From Candolleomyces eurysporus (Eukaryota > Basidiomycota > Agaricomycetes > Agaricales > Psathyrellaceae): a stretch of DNA of 17,353 bases. The stretch's first letter is position 1. Each line of letters begins with the position of its first letter. Shown one piece after another: positions 1-9,012 of the stretch. The notes under the pieces were generated by a model. It made no database searches. It was not told the origin of the DNA and worked only from the letters and a program-made list of their open reading frames with translations. The stretch spans positions 1 to 17,353 of the forward strand of contig JANBPK010001669.1 in NCBI GenBank assembly GCA_027579435.1, read 5' to 3'. The translations under genes and the position numbers were made by a program.

Positions 1-1
1 T

Positions 2-970
2 GAATGCCCTCAGGGTGCTGAATCAGCCTTTGTTGCATTTTCAAACAATGAGAGTACACTTGCCAATGGGCTGTCCAAGGGACTTGTTCAAATCTATGAT
101 CTTGGCAATCTCAACAATGATCCTCAGTCTCTGACCCTTCATATAAATATTATCCGCCAGCTGAAATTCTCACCCAATGATCACATACTTGCTTCTACTT
201 CAGACGACAAGTATCTGCGGATTTGGAATTTGAATGGCAAAGACTCTGCTGTTGAGCACATGTTTGCCTTCCGTCATGATAATTGGGAGTACATCCAGGA
301 CCTTGCATTTACCCCAGACAACACAAAGCTGTTTTCTTCATCCAATGATAGAACAATCCGCTTTTGGGATCTTCAAACTGGCAAATGCATTGCTATTTTG
401 AATGGACATACCAAAAATATCCTGCACATTGAACTATCAGGAAACCAGCTAGTGTCTGGATCTGTTGATGAGACTGTCAGACTCTGGAAGCTGGATGACT
501 TTACTGGCTCTGATTCAGAAGAAATCCACTCATCAGAGATTGTCCACACACATACCCATAGTGCAAGAAATCCTCTTATATGGCATGTCAACTTCTCTGT
601 GGATAGGTCTAGGGTCATCTCTATCAACCAGAATGTGGAGTTTGCTGTATCCTTCCTCCAAAGCTCTGGCTCTTGGAAGACTACTTCTACCATCATTGAA
701 GGAATTGAAATGGCAGATAAAAGCATCACTGCTATCAACCCAAACACCTATCTGCTTTTCAGTTCCAGAAAGCAGCCTGCCTTGACTGGACTGACAATGG
801 TTGTATTGGCTAAAGATGGTAGAGTTGACAAAGTTGTGCCTCTCTGCTGGTTCCCTTCAAACATCAATCCCCGGAAAGTGGTAGCCTCAGGGTCAACTGT
901 TGCAGTTGGATGTGTATCTGGACAGGTTTTGCTTCTTGACATCTCTAAGGCACTTACCGTGTTTGCGTAG
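2..970 (+). CDS. WD40-repeat C-terminus of an NLR-type receptor, partial at the 5' end
   Basis: An open frame enters from the left edge at position 2 and runs 322 codons to a TAG at 968-970. It encodes WD40 repeats with typical WD endings such as LRIWNL, IRFWDL and VRLWKL, followed by a tail of about 130 residues without clear repeats. It aligns residue for residue with the C-terminus of the complete receptor encoded at 9013-14140 on the other strand, at roughly four-fifths nucleotide identity by eye. All length differences between the two copies are multiples of three, for example two residues near position 450 and a few near 560, so both appear to be under selection as protein. By homology the missing upstream part should hold a NACHT domain and a helical N-terminal domain, but that is inference. 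The WD40 part of such receptors is thought to sense a ligand or partner. An internal ATG at 230 is not the true start, because the frame is open and homologous upstream of it. Confidence 0.9.
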   Translation, partial: ECPQGAESAFVAFSNNESTLANGLSKGLVQIYDLGNLNNDPQSLTLHINIIRQLKFSPNDHILASTSDDKYLRIWNLNGKDSAVEHMFAFRHDNWEYIQDLAFTPDNTKLFSSSNDRTIRFWDLQTGKCIAILNGHTKNILHIELSGNQLVSGSVDETVRLWKLDDFTGSDSEEIHSSEIVHTHTHSARNPLIWHVNFSVDRSRVISINQNVEFAVSFLQSSGSWKTTSTIIEGIEMADKSITAINPNTYLLFSSRKQPALTGLTMVVLAKDGRVDKVVPLCWFPSNINPRKVVASGSTVAVGCVSGQVLLLDISKALTVFA

Positions 971-1037
971 CATAGCAAGTTTTTCTGTGTAGTTGATGTA
1001 GTGAGGTGTCATCAATCAATCAATGGCTGAACTGGTT
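971..1037 (+). other. Probable 3' UTR shared with the paralogous receptor
   Basis: The sequence after the stop codon still aligns with the sequence downstream of the minus-strand receptor (9012 down to about 8945). Both contain a stretch ending in AGGTGTCAT followed by three copies of a tetranucleotide, at 1010-1024 here and at 8961-8974 in the other copy. The duplication therefore extended beyond the coding region. Confidence 0.6.
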
Positions 1038-1649
1038 GTATCTAAGAAGAGAAGTGTCCATAGGTAAGTGGATGTAGGTCTGGCGGACTTTAATAACTAG
1101 CAGAATTCCACGTCGGTCAGGCATCAGTCAGTACTTCACCCGTCTGATTGGCCATTTCTGATGCAGAACACTGCCCACCATTGAAGGCACAGCAACAAGG
1201 ACACCAATATGATGCTCAGTACATTGACCAGGAGAATGAGTTGATGTCAGATTTGCTAGCATCCAGGGTCGACGAGCGGCATGCGGAACGAGCACAGACT
1301 TATTCGAGAGCTTGGCGAAGTCCCACCTCCACAGGCCGCAGAGCCAGACATCTGTGAGACTCTCATAGAGGTCGCGGCCTTCCCTCCAGATAGTGCGCCC
1401 CAAAGAGACAAGAAAAGGCTCAGGAAGCACCAGTGAGGCGGAGGGGTGGCTATGATTGGGGCAGAGCTCTTGGTCTGGATGCAAACTTGGTGTCCCTCAA
1501 ATACCCGTCACGGACGAAACTGGCAGTAAGAATGCCTATACNGGGGGGCGGGATTCAGGATTCAGGGATCAAATTCAGCTGCTAAATTGGTTTGTGTATG
1601 TTCAGGAACATTCGCCTTCGGGGGGGACACGACGCTTCTGAGGGGCTAT

Positions 1650-1780
1650 CTTGTTCTTGAATGGGTGGCAAAAAGAATGCTATCGTCGCTGATTCTTTGT
1701 GGAGCAATGCATCGCCGTAGCTGCGGTATCCAGTTGCCGCAGGGCCCGAGACACATTTCTGCTGATACACCACTGTCTCG
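1650..1780 (+). repeat. Diverged direct repeat, copy A
   Basis: This copy aligns with 2227-2360 at roughly 65-75 percent identity by eye, best in the first 45 bases and again at the end around CTGTCTCG. Read in the plus frame, the two copies give LVLEWVAKRMLSS and LVLDWVAKAMRSS. Four of the codon differences there are silent third-base changes. A later shared motif is QLP followed by about a dozen residues and then SR. The pattern suggests a duplicated coding segment that has decayed. I do not recognise the protein. Confidence 0.5.
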
Positions 1781-2226
1781 ACGATGGGCGGGGAAAGAGA
1801 TCTGATTGACGGTCCAGCCCCTTTATTTCTCAGCCCCGATAGGCTTCGGAGATAGTTTGAGAGCTGAGGAAGTCGTCCACGGTGGCCATATGAGAGAACA
1901 CTTGAAGGATATTCATGGAGATTGGGTTCATGATTGGTCCTTCGTAAAGCGGGCTTTGGGCAGGGCAGACGTCGGGTACCTGTAGGGCAAAAGAAAGGGT
2001 TTCAGTATGGCATATGAGCAGAATAACACCAGCAAAACTCACTCCCGCTGTCAACCTGGGTATTTCCCGGTTTTCCAGAGGTGGTTCAGTTGAACCGGAA
2101 CTGGGAGAGTGGAAGGGAGGTAAAAGGGGCGGGGGGTTGGGATACATGCGCCTTGGATTTCGTGGGCGTGGAAAGGTAAATGTACGTAGCGGCGCCTGAC
2201 ATTGGAGGGAGGGCGTGGGGGGCCAA

Positions 2227-2360
2227 CTCGTTCTTGACTGGGTGGCAAAGGCAATGCGATCATCACCAAATCTTGACAAAGGAGCCGCCATAGCTATGGT
2301 GTCAGGAAATTGCCAGCTTCCGGGAGCCCAAAAGATATTTACTGATGCACAATGGTCTCG
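2227..2360 (+). repeat. Diverged direct repeat, copy B
   Basis: Partner of 1650-1780, about 577 bases downstream in the same orientation. The plus frame from 2215 reads 94 codons beginning with LVLDWVAKAM. A second plus frame at 2352-2558 carries a helix-like stretch (VSLAQFSTDGLGASEAALHG) that could be a downstream exon or a frameshifted continuation. The segments CCAGCCC...CCCGATAG at 1814-1841 and 2532-2560 also resemble each other, so the duplicated unit may be longer with an insertion in copy B. Confidence 0.45.
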
Positions 2361-2913
2361 AGGGAGAGAAGTTCGGTTGACTATCAGACCTCCATGCATA
2401 TGCCGCACGTCTCCCTGGCCCAGTTCTCTACCGATGGACTCGGAGCGTCGGAGGCAGCACTACACGGGCAACAGGCCTTCAGTCTTCTCGTCGAAATGAG
2501 TGAGGGAATACGGAGGAGACTCACCTGGCCAGCCCTCTTCAGTTCTCGGTCCCGATAGTCTCTGGCGCTGGCTCAATTGAGGAAGGCGGCCATCTAGGAG
2601 CTCTACCTCACCTCAACCCCACAACACCGGAAACGGCCTTCATGAGAGAGCGCAGTCCATGATTATCCGTACTTGAAGCAGTGAAATGGACTTCGTACGA
2701 GGTGCAGACTAACGAACTCCCTGTAAGACAAGAGCAGAAGTTGTAATTGAGCAAAATATTACCAGATAAGCCAATCGTGCCGCAGATGATTCGGTTTCAC
2801 TGGAACTTAAGGAGGTGCTCGACATAGAAGAAGGAAAAGGTGCAGCAGAGTCGAATGGACATGGAAGAACGAATTCAGGCCTATGCAAGCTGCCCTGCCC
2901 TGCCCATCATCGC

Positions 2914-2926
2914 TAAGGTTAGGGTT
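2914..2926 (+). promoter_or_regulatory. Telo-box-like motif upstream of CWC27
   Basis: TAAGGTTAGGGTT lies about 80 bases before the CWC27 start. TTAGGG-type motifs in promoters are bound by Myb-like telomere-repeat factors in fungi and plants. A single copy could be chance, and regulation by it is inference. Confidence 0.25.
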
Positions 2927-3003
2927 CACACTTTGCCTGCAGGCCGAGCGCTCGCTTTCTCTTCTCTCTTGCCTTCATAGTCCTCGTCAGCTCTTCATCT
3001 CAG

Positions 3004-5443
3004 ATGGCTTTACCAACCAAAGGACGTGTTATCATCGAAACTACTGTCGGAGAGATCGATGTAGAGTTATGGTCCAAGGTACGTCCCTGCCTCCACTCGC
3101 TCTCGTGCTCAACCGCTCATATTGGATTGGAACGACGGCAGGAGACACCCAAAACATGTCGAAACTTTCTTGCACTCGCTATGGAGGGTGCGCTTACTCT
3201 CACCGCAGAATTTTCAGTCAGAGGAGTCTTACTGGGACGTACGTTTGGTGTGTGGCAGGTTACTATGACGGAGTAATATTCCACCGCATCATGCCCGGAT
3301 TCCTCGTCCAGACGGGTGATAGGACGGGTACTGGGAATGGTGGGGAGTCGTTCTACGGCGGTGCGTCCAAAATTCTTGCATTATCGTTGTGATTTGAAGT
3401 CTGATTACAATAACGGTTGCAGAGCCATTCGAAGACGAGATCCATCCACGACTACGGTACGCCCACCGCGGGTTGGTGGGCATGGCGAATAATGGGACGA
3501 AGAACTCGAATGATTCGCAGTTCTTCGTTACACTCGGTGCGTATCGCGTCTGTCGTCCTTTATCCTCCGTTCAGTGTTGTTTCTGACGATATTCCAATGC
3601 AGACCGCGCAGATGAGCTACACGGGAAACACACCCTGTTCGGGAGGTGTATGGGTGATACGATATACAGTACGTGCTGCTTTCCTCCTTCCCTCTTTTAA
3701 CCTCCCGTTCCTCCTCCTGCTCGTGCCCTTCCGCCCCCATGCCTATTCTCCTTCCCTCGTGTTCCTTACCACACCCACTGTATCCGTGCGCTAACTACCA
3801 CTCAACCCTACCAACAGACGTAATGAAGATAGGCGAGATGGAAATCGACAAAGACAACCGACCCGTCTACCCACCCAAAATAAAATCAATACGAATCATC
3901 GACAACCCCTTCGATGACATCGTTCCGAGGATTACTGCGGCAGAGAGGAGAGCGCAGCAGAAAGCGCGAGAGGAGGCTCAGAGGGAGAGGGAGGAGGAGC
4001 AGAAGAGGAGGGGCGCGAAGAAGTGAGTTTGGCCTGGCTATTCGTTCCCTTGTTTCCTTCTTCGTGGTATGGTGTCCGCACCGAAGACCTTTTCGCATTC
4101 CTTTTCCTTCCCAACTTCGTTTCGATCAACCTACTAATTTACTCTTCTTCGTTGTGCAAATCAACAGGAACGTCAAACTGCTCAGCTTTGGCGCTGACGA
4201 AGAGGCCAACGAGGAAGAAGAGAGCTCGGGAAAGACTTTCAAGAAGAAATCGATTTTCAGACCGGATCGTGAGTGATTGGCCTCTCCTCCTCCCCTCCTT
4301 CCCTCCCCGATACTTATTCTGTGCCTCTCTCAGTGGTCGAAACGTCTCAGTCTGCTATGGCTATACCCGATTTCGTCTCGGCTCCCGCTAGCAGTAGCAA
4401 GAGTAAACCTGTTGCTCCTGTGAACGATTCGCGCGATGAAGAAGCACCGTCAAAGGTGGGTTTTCGGCTCTTCCTTTTCCGATTGCACTGGGGCTAACGA
4501 GCGAGCAATGTAGTCCTCGAAACGGAAGGACAAGGAAAAGGGAAGCAGTAAGGATGAGGATATAATGAAGATTAGGGAGAAGCATGAGAAGGAGAAGAAC
4601 GAAGCTGCGTATGTCGATTTTTTTTTTTCTATCTTTTATTTTCTTTCGCAACTCACCCCTCTTCCCCATTCTCTTGTTTGCTCTTTTCGTTTCTTGCTTT
4701 CCCATCCGTATTCTTTCAAACACTCCTTAACTTTATATCAAACCCATGCTGACGTACGCATACATCCAGTGACTCTCACAAATCTCAGATCGCACGCATG
4801 GAAGCCGACATCCGCAAACTCTCCCGGCTAAAACGGGGCGACGACTCGAGCGACGACGAGAAGAAAAAGAAGAAACCCAAATTATCCTACCTCGAGCAAG
4901 AGATATCCAAGTACACCAAAGGCCGAGGTACCAAGAAGGCTGGAAGGGAAGGAGGGCGAGGGAAGCGAGACGAAAGTGACGTCCTCGCTGCGCTGGACAG
5001 TTTCAGGGATAAACTGAAGAGCGCTATGCCCATTGACGAAGACGATGACGGGGATGTGGAAATGCGGGATGCCGGGCCCGGATCTAGGGAACGGGAACGA
5101 GTGCCTGGACAAGAAGACGCAGACCAAGAACAAGAGGAGGAAGAGCCACTCGAAGTGGACGATGACTTTGGCTTCCTGGCTCACTCCTTACATTTCCCAA
5201 AGGGGAATGAGGAAGAAACGGATAAAGCGGAGCGGGAGTATGAAGTTATTGATCCGAGAGCGAGAGGTGCGAAGGCAAGGGAGGAGGAGAGGGAGAGGAA
5301 AAGTCGGGAGAAGGGGAAGGGACATAAGAGTTCTCGGTACGGAGGTGGTGGTGGTGGAGGAGGAGGTAGGGGAGGAGGGGGAGGAGGGCATAGGGATCNG
5401 GGATTGGGATCGTGACGGGGGAGGATACAGGTCGAGGAGGTGA
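3004..5443 (+). CDS. CWC27: Peptidyl-prolyl isomerase-like spliceosome protein CWC27
   Basis: Ten exons: 3004-3078, 3142-3187, 3259-3360, 3423-3536, 3603-3668, 3818-4022, 4168-4268, 4334-4455, 4514-4608 and 4770-5443. Omitting the N at 5399 gives 532 residues. All junctions use GT-AG and keep phase. The cyclophilin fold spans about residues 1-175 with [40 protein letters not shown] and DSQFFVTL. The loop that holds a catalytic Trp in active cyclophilins reads [13 protein letters not shown], with Glu in that position as in human CWC27, so isomerase activity is doubtful. NPFDDIVPR and LLSFG after the fold are CWC27 hallmarks. A charged coiled region follows, then the conserved tail near [13 protein letters not shown] and [13 protein letters not shown]27 belongs to the activated spliceosome and, in human, pairs with CWC22 to recruit eIF4A3. 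The extreme C-terminus is a Gly/Arg-rich tail that the human protein lacks. The ATG at 3004 matches the family start. Confidence 0.93.
5341..5440 (+). repeat. G-rich triplet tract coding a Gly/Arg-rich tail in CWC27
   Basis: GGT/GGA/AGG triplets encode long glycine runs broken by arginine, then a segment rich in RD and RS ending in YRSRR. The N at 5399 sits just after this tract. The frame with the N included stops early after LGS. The frame without it continues to the same RD-rich style and stops at 5441-5443, which is the better model. Confidence 0.7.
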
Positions 5444-5552
5444 AAATATGTATCGTATGATGCTTCAATTAAATGACTATTCCTATATTACATTTGATCC
5501 AATCCAAGAAACGGAGCAAATTCATATCCTGATGGTACATGCATTTCACTTT

Positions 5553-6493
5553 CTAAGCGTCCATATCAAACAAGAGAATCTCGGCAGTCGGGCCCTCGCT
5601 CCCAGATATGTTTTCCACGAGGAGCTTGGCGGAAGAGCTGTTAATCGCGACATAGGCTCCATCGCCTTCGCCCAGAACAAGTTCTCCACCCGCTCCATCG
5701 TTCAACTTGACCTTCGCTCCTTGAGCGTTTTCGCCAGAGCTCGTCTGGATGACGTGAACATACGCTTTCCTCCTGTTCAGCTCCTTCTCCAACGTCTTCC
5801 CAGAGCTGAGGATCGTAGCGTACATCGTCAACCCGCTATGCACAGGCGCCGGGGTACCCTCGCCCTCCCTCTCCTTGTTGACGCCTTCGTCATCGACGGA
5901 TGCTACGACCCTTGCCCATTTGTCCTTCTTCATCTCGTCCGTGAAATGACGCGTGTAATAGGCGGGTTTCAGGCGCGACTGGGAAGGGATGGACCAGATT
6001 TGGAGGAAATGGACGGGGACGCCGTGTTTGTTTGAGTTCTTTTCGGAGTGGGAGATCCCGGTACCGGCTGAGGTTAGTTGGATGTCACCACGGGTGAGGA
6101 TCTCGACGTTGGACATTGAGTCTTTGCTGTTTAGATCAGAGGGATGATCAATCGTTAGAGTTGGGTAGAGGAGAGAAAAGGAAGATAAGGACGTACTGCT
6201 CGAGTTCACCGGAAACGATGTACGAGAAGATCTCGAATTCTCGGTGCGGGTGTGTACCGAAACCTGTGAGAGGGGAGACGCGGTCTTCGTTCATGACGCG
6301 CAGAGGACCGTATTGTTGGTGTTTCGGGTCTTGGTACCTGTCAGCCAGTCAGCATTTTGCACTCTGATTATTGAACATGATATTCAAGCACTCACATAGC
6401 GAAGGAGAAAGTATGATACGTCTTGAGCCAACCATGGTCGGCGTGGCCGCGCTCTTCGCTTCTGCGAGGGACAAAGTGGAGGGTGCTGCACAT
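5553..6493 (-). CDS. Pirin-family bicupin protein
   Basis: Three exons: 6493-6396, 6337-6197 and 6126-5553, giving 270 residues with GT-AG introns of 58 and 70 bases and preserved phase. The N-terminus holds the pirin signature [18 protein letters not shown]. The iron-binding set of pirins is intact: both histidines in [11 protein letters not shown] and the His and Glu in GISHSEKN. The C-terminal cupin half follows, with no obvious metal ligands, as usual for pirins. Pirins are Fe(II) proteins with quercetin-dioxygenase activity in some members and transcription-cofactor roles in animals; the fungal role is not known. The start at 6493 is the first ATG downstream of a TATA box at 6737-6746. 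The same frame is open upstream to about 6710 and codes an Arg/Ser/Thr-rich stretch, discussed in the findings. It converges with CWC27, with 109 bases between the two stop codons. Confidence 0.92.
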
Positions 6494-6736
6494 CTCGTTG
6501 TCGGTCGGTTTGGTAGAACTAGGAGAAGTCGATGTTGCTGCGAAACGAAGCTGAGTCGGGTAGCGTTTGGGGTTCAGAAGAGTTCGAGCAGGGAGACGAG
6601 GGGTTCGAAGACTAGCAGTGGCACGAGACGATCTGAGCACGGGGAAGATTAGCTGAGACAGTGTTAAGATGAGACTCGCTGGCTGGATGGATCGATTCAA
6701 AGGTGGGTGATATCGAACAACCTAGGTCGACCAAAT

Positions 6737-6746
6737 CCTTTATATA
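6737..6746 (-). promoter_or_regulatory. TATA box of the pirin gene
   Basis: The minus strand reads TATATAAAGG about 245 bases upstream of the first ATG. A start of transcription 25-35 bases downstream would fall near 6705-6715. That leaves a leader of about 215 bases without any ATG before 6493. Confidence 0.55.
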
Positions 6747-6749
6747 CCC

Positions 6750-7480
6750 CCAATCCTCCAAGGGATGAGAATCAGGATACAAGAAATAGGTAGGATGATG
6801 TTGAATTGTCTGACAGAGCACCAGAAGCAAGCTACTTAAATAGCTAGGCATCCTGGACTCGTGCATGTCGATGACGAGCCCGAGTGAGGCAGAATTTCCT
6901 TTGCTGGGGCCGCGGGACACACGTCCTGACTAAGCGGACTCGGCAAGCGTCATAGGGTCTACGTAGATGCGGTGCGGGAGGAAGATGAATGTTGCGTGTT
7001 GGTTGCGTGGGCTTAGAAAGGGGTAGGAGAGTGGAGGAGAGGGTTCTAGTAATGGCTGGAATTGTCAGTGGAAGTATTTCCTTCCCGTTCCTGACAAACT
7101 TCTATCCTCGAGCGGACTAGAATGGGCCTGTCGGGTGTATAAATTTAGTTCTTGAAGGGTCTTCGTAGGTCGCTATTCGATATCACATCGGATCCTGTCA
7201 AACTTGAGACCACAAGACCAATACAACTGCACTCCCTAGAATCTCGATTCTCGTCTGATGGGGGCCATTTGTATAACCTGGACCCAGGAAAATCGCCAGT
7301 AATTGTTCATCACACATAAGTTAGGCAAAGACAACGGCAAGGGTGCATGGGGGGGGGGGGGAATTTACCCTGTCCCTTGTTCGATCACTGTCCAATGAGG
7401 GCGACACTCTGCCAGTGCCAGGGTCCGCACCTCTTTGGCTGCGCCATATCTATGGCACTAGCTTGTGGTCGGGGTGTTTG
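6750..7480. other. Intergenic region, pirin upstream side
   Basis: No gene is recognised. Composition is similar to the genic regions. It contains TATAAA at 7138-7143 on the plus strand. About 115 bases later, at 7258-7302, an ATG opens a frame of only 14 codons. A run of 13 G lies at 7349-7361. This could be the abandoned 5' end of a gene or chance. Confidence 0.4.
7349..7361 (+). repeat. Homopolymer run of 13 G
   Basis: Thirteen consecutive G follow GTGCAT. The run lies near the left border of the AT-rich block. The exact length is uncertain, because other G/C runs in this assembly are accompanied by placeholder bases. Confidence 0.9.
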
Positions 7481-7989
7481 AAGCCACATTAAATCACTCA
7501 AAAGTCTATGCTACATAGTAGCTACTCGGTTAACTTGTGGGTAGTGATGTATCCAGTACATTATCCGCTCCTACCTTTACCTGCAAACCTTGCACAGCAG
7601 AATTGCTAATTTTTCCTGCAAATTTGCAAGTTGGTGTAACACATTAAGTGGCAAACTAAATGTAGTGTGAAGCTGTACACAAGTGTGGGAGAGATCTGTG
7701 AAGAGTAAAAGACTTGTTTTATTACAAAGGTCTAATAGACTTTAAATACATTTACAATTGGTGAATACTACTCAAATTTTTTGGTAATAGGATTGTTAGT
7801 GTCTCCAAATAATTTCTAGCAGCATGCAACCATGCAAGAACAAATCAGGCAATTTGATGTTGTTGAAAAAATAATATTCAACTAGTCAACAGTAAGGTTA
7901 TATATCTTTCCATTTACAAGGTAACTAGAATATTAGAGAAGTCCTTAGAAGCTAAAAATAAATAAAAGGTCTTAGAAGTATCTAGAGAG

Positions 7990-8106
7990 GTTGTTGAGTC
8001 GGTATCCCAATGGATCAGTGACTTGTTAAGTCTGGGATTGGGTTCAATCATTTCTAGTTGTGCTTGGACAAGTCTAGCACCTTCCTGATCTTTCTAGAAA
8101 AAAAAA
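7990..8106 (+). mobile_element. Candidate tRNA-derived short element (SINE-like)
   Basis: An A-box-like TGGATCAGTGAC at 8011-8022 is followed by a good B-box match GGTTCAATC at 8041-8049. A run of nine A ends the segment at 8098-8106. The box spacing of 30 bases is too short for a real tRNA but acceptable for a polymerase III element. I found no convincing target-site duplication and there is no second copy in the window, so this remains tentative. Confidence 0.25.
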
Positions 8107-8944
8107 CAAGTGCAATAAATCTGTAAAAAGGTAAAAATCAATGTACAGCAATTTGTAGTTAATGGTTACTTGACTTTAAAAGTATTGTGGCACCTAGGCC
8201 ACTTCAGTCCAAATGAATATAACCTCATTCCTCTCTGTTTAAGCAACAAAAGGCTTTGATAAAAAAAGAAAAGAAAGATAGACAGAAAATAGAGTTTATG
8301 CACAACACTGCCTGGCTTATAGTGTAGTCTCGGCTAATACAGCTTGTCTAACTTGTGTTTCAATATAGTGCAGCTGGGGTGGCCTCAGGCTGGCAATTTT
8401 TAAGTAAACCACAACTCTTGCATCCCAAGAGTAGTAGAGAAACTGACTCTTATTCTCCTAGAGCCATGTGGACTGCCCAAAATCCTAGGGTTTGCTTTAT
8501 CAAGGCTCAGACCACATTAGAAATGATCTTATTATCACAAAAATTGTGCTTATCATTGCTAAAACAAATCTGGTTATATCACCATCCATGATTTTTGCAT
8601 CCTCTGTTGTACCTTTACTCTGTTAAACAACATGACAAGAATGATTAACCACTCCTTGTCACATTCAATTGTCATCAAGTCAAATGTGGCTAAAGTTTGC
8701 ATGGTCTTCCTGTGGGCTTCCTACTATTTATTACTCAAATCAATTTTGTCAATGAATTTGATCCCTTGGCCCTGAATGCAGCTTCCCCTACTCTCTGTAC
8801 AAGGCACTGTTTGTGGCAAGTATGTATTTGAAGGACACAAACCAATGCTGGNCAAGTTTGCACCTGGACCCTACTAGTTAGAGTCTGTCAGACCTGCACT
8901 GTCCACTGTTTGGCACAGCTTCTGTAGTTTTTACACCAATCAAT

Positions 8945-9012
8945 TTCTATTGTTGAGCTGATTCATTCATTCATGACACCTAACTACAATCACTACAGAC
9001 AAACTTGTTACA
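8945..9012 (-). other. Probable 3' UTR of the minus-strand NLR gene
   Basis: It aligns with 971-1037 downstream of the left-edge paralogue. It carries three copies of a tetranucleotide at 8961-8974 in the same relative place as the ATCA copies of the paralogue. Confidence 0.6.

Larger units (their letters stand above)
1038..2999. other. Intergenic region without a recognised gene
   Basis: About 2 kb lies between the receptor end and CWC27. I see only short frames on both strands. The composition changes near 1080-1260 from CpG-poor to CpG-containing. It contains one unresolved base at 1542 next to a run of G, and a diverged direct repeat described separately. On the minus strand, a frame of 192 codons at 1830-2408 has irregular composition and no family I recognise. 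The last 120 bases are the probable CWC27 promoter and leader, with a pyrimidine-rich stretch. Confidence 0.5.
7481..9012. other. AT-rich gene-free stretch downstream of the NLR gene
   Basis: No protein gene is supported. The only frame of note, 8355-8591 (+), has 78 codons with no recognisable motif and lies in sequence with no codon bias. Short A or T runs are frequent. A possible RNA polymerase III type element lies at about 7990-8106. Positions 8945-9012 are the probable 3' UTR of the minus-strand receptor, shared with the paralogue. One unresolved base is at 8852. Confidence 0.6.

Noticed and set aside
1830..2408. A minus-strand frame of 192 codons.
   Set aside because: The part overlapping repeat copy B shows its silent changes in the plus frame instead, and the rest has no recognisable domain.
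5412..6035. A plus-strand frame of 207 codons over the pirin gene.
   Set aside because: It is antisense to pirin, whose metal-binding residues and introns are clear on the minus strand.
8011..8075. A genuine tRNA gene around the A-box and B-box motifs.
   Set aside because: Box spacing is too short and no acceptor or anticodon stem can be paired.
7940..8125. Target-site duplication around the candidate short element.
   Set aside because: Only short A/T-rich matches such as AATAAA were found on both sides, which are expected by chance here.
8355..8591. A plus-strand frame of 78 codons.
   Set aside because: It lies in AT-rich gene-free sequence, has no recognisable motif and no sign of splicing partners.
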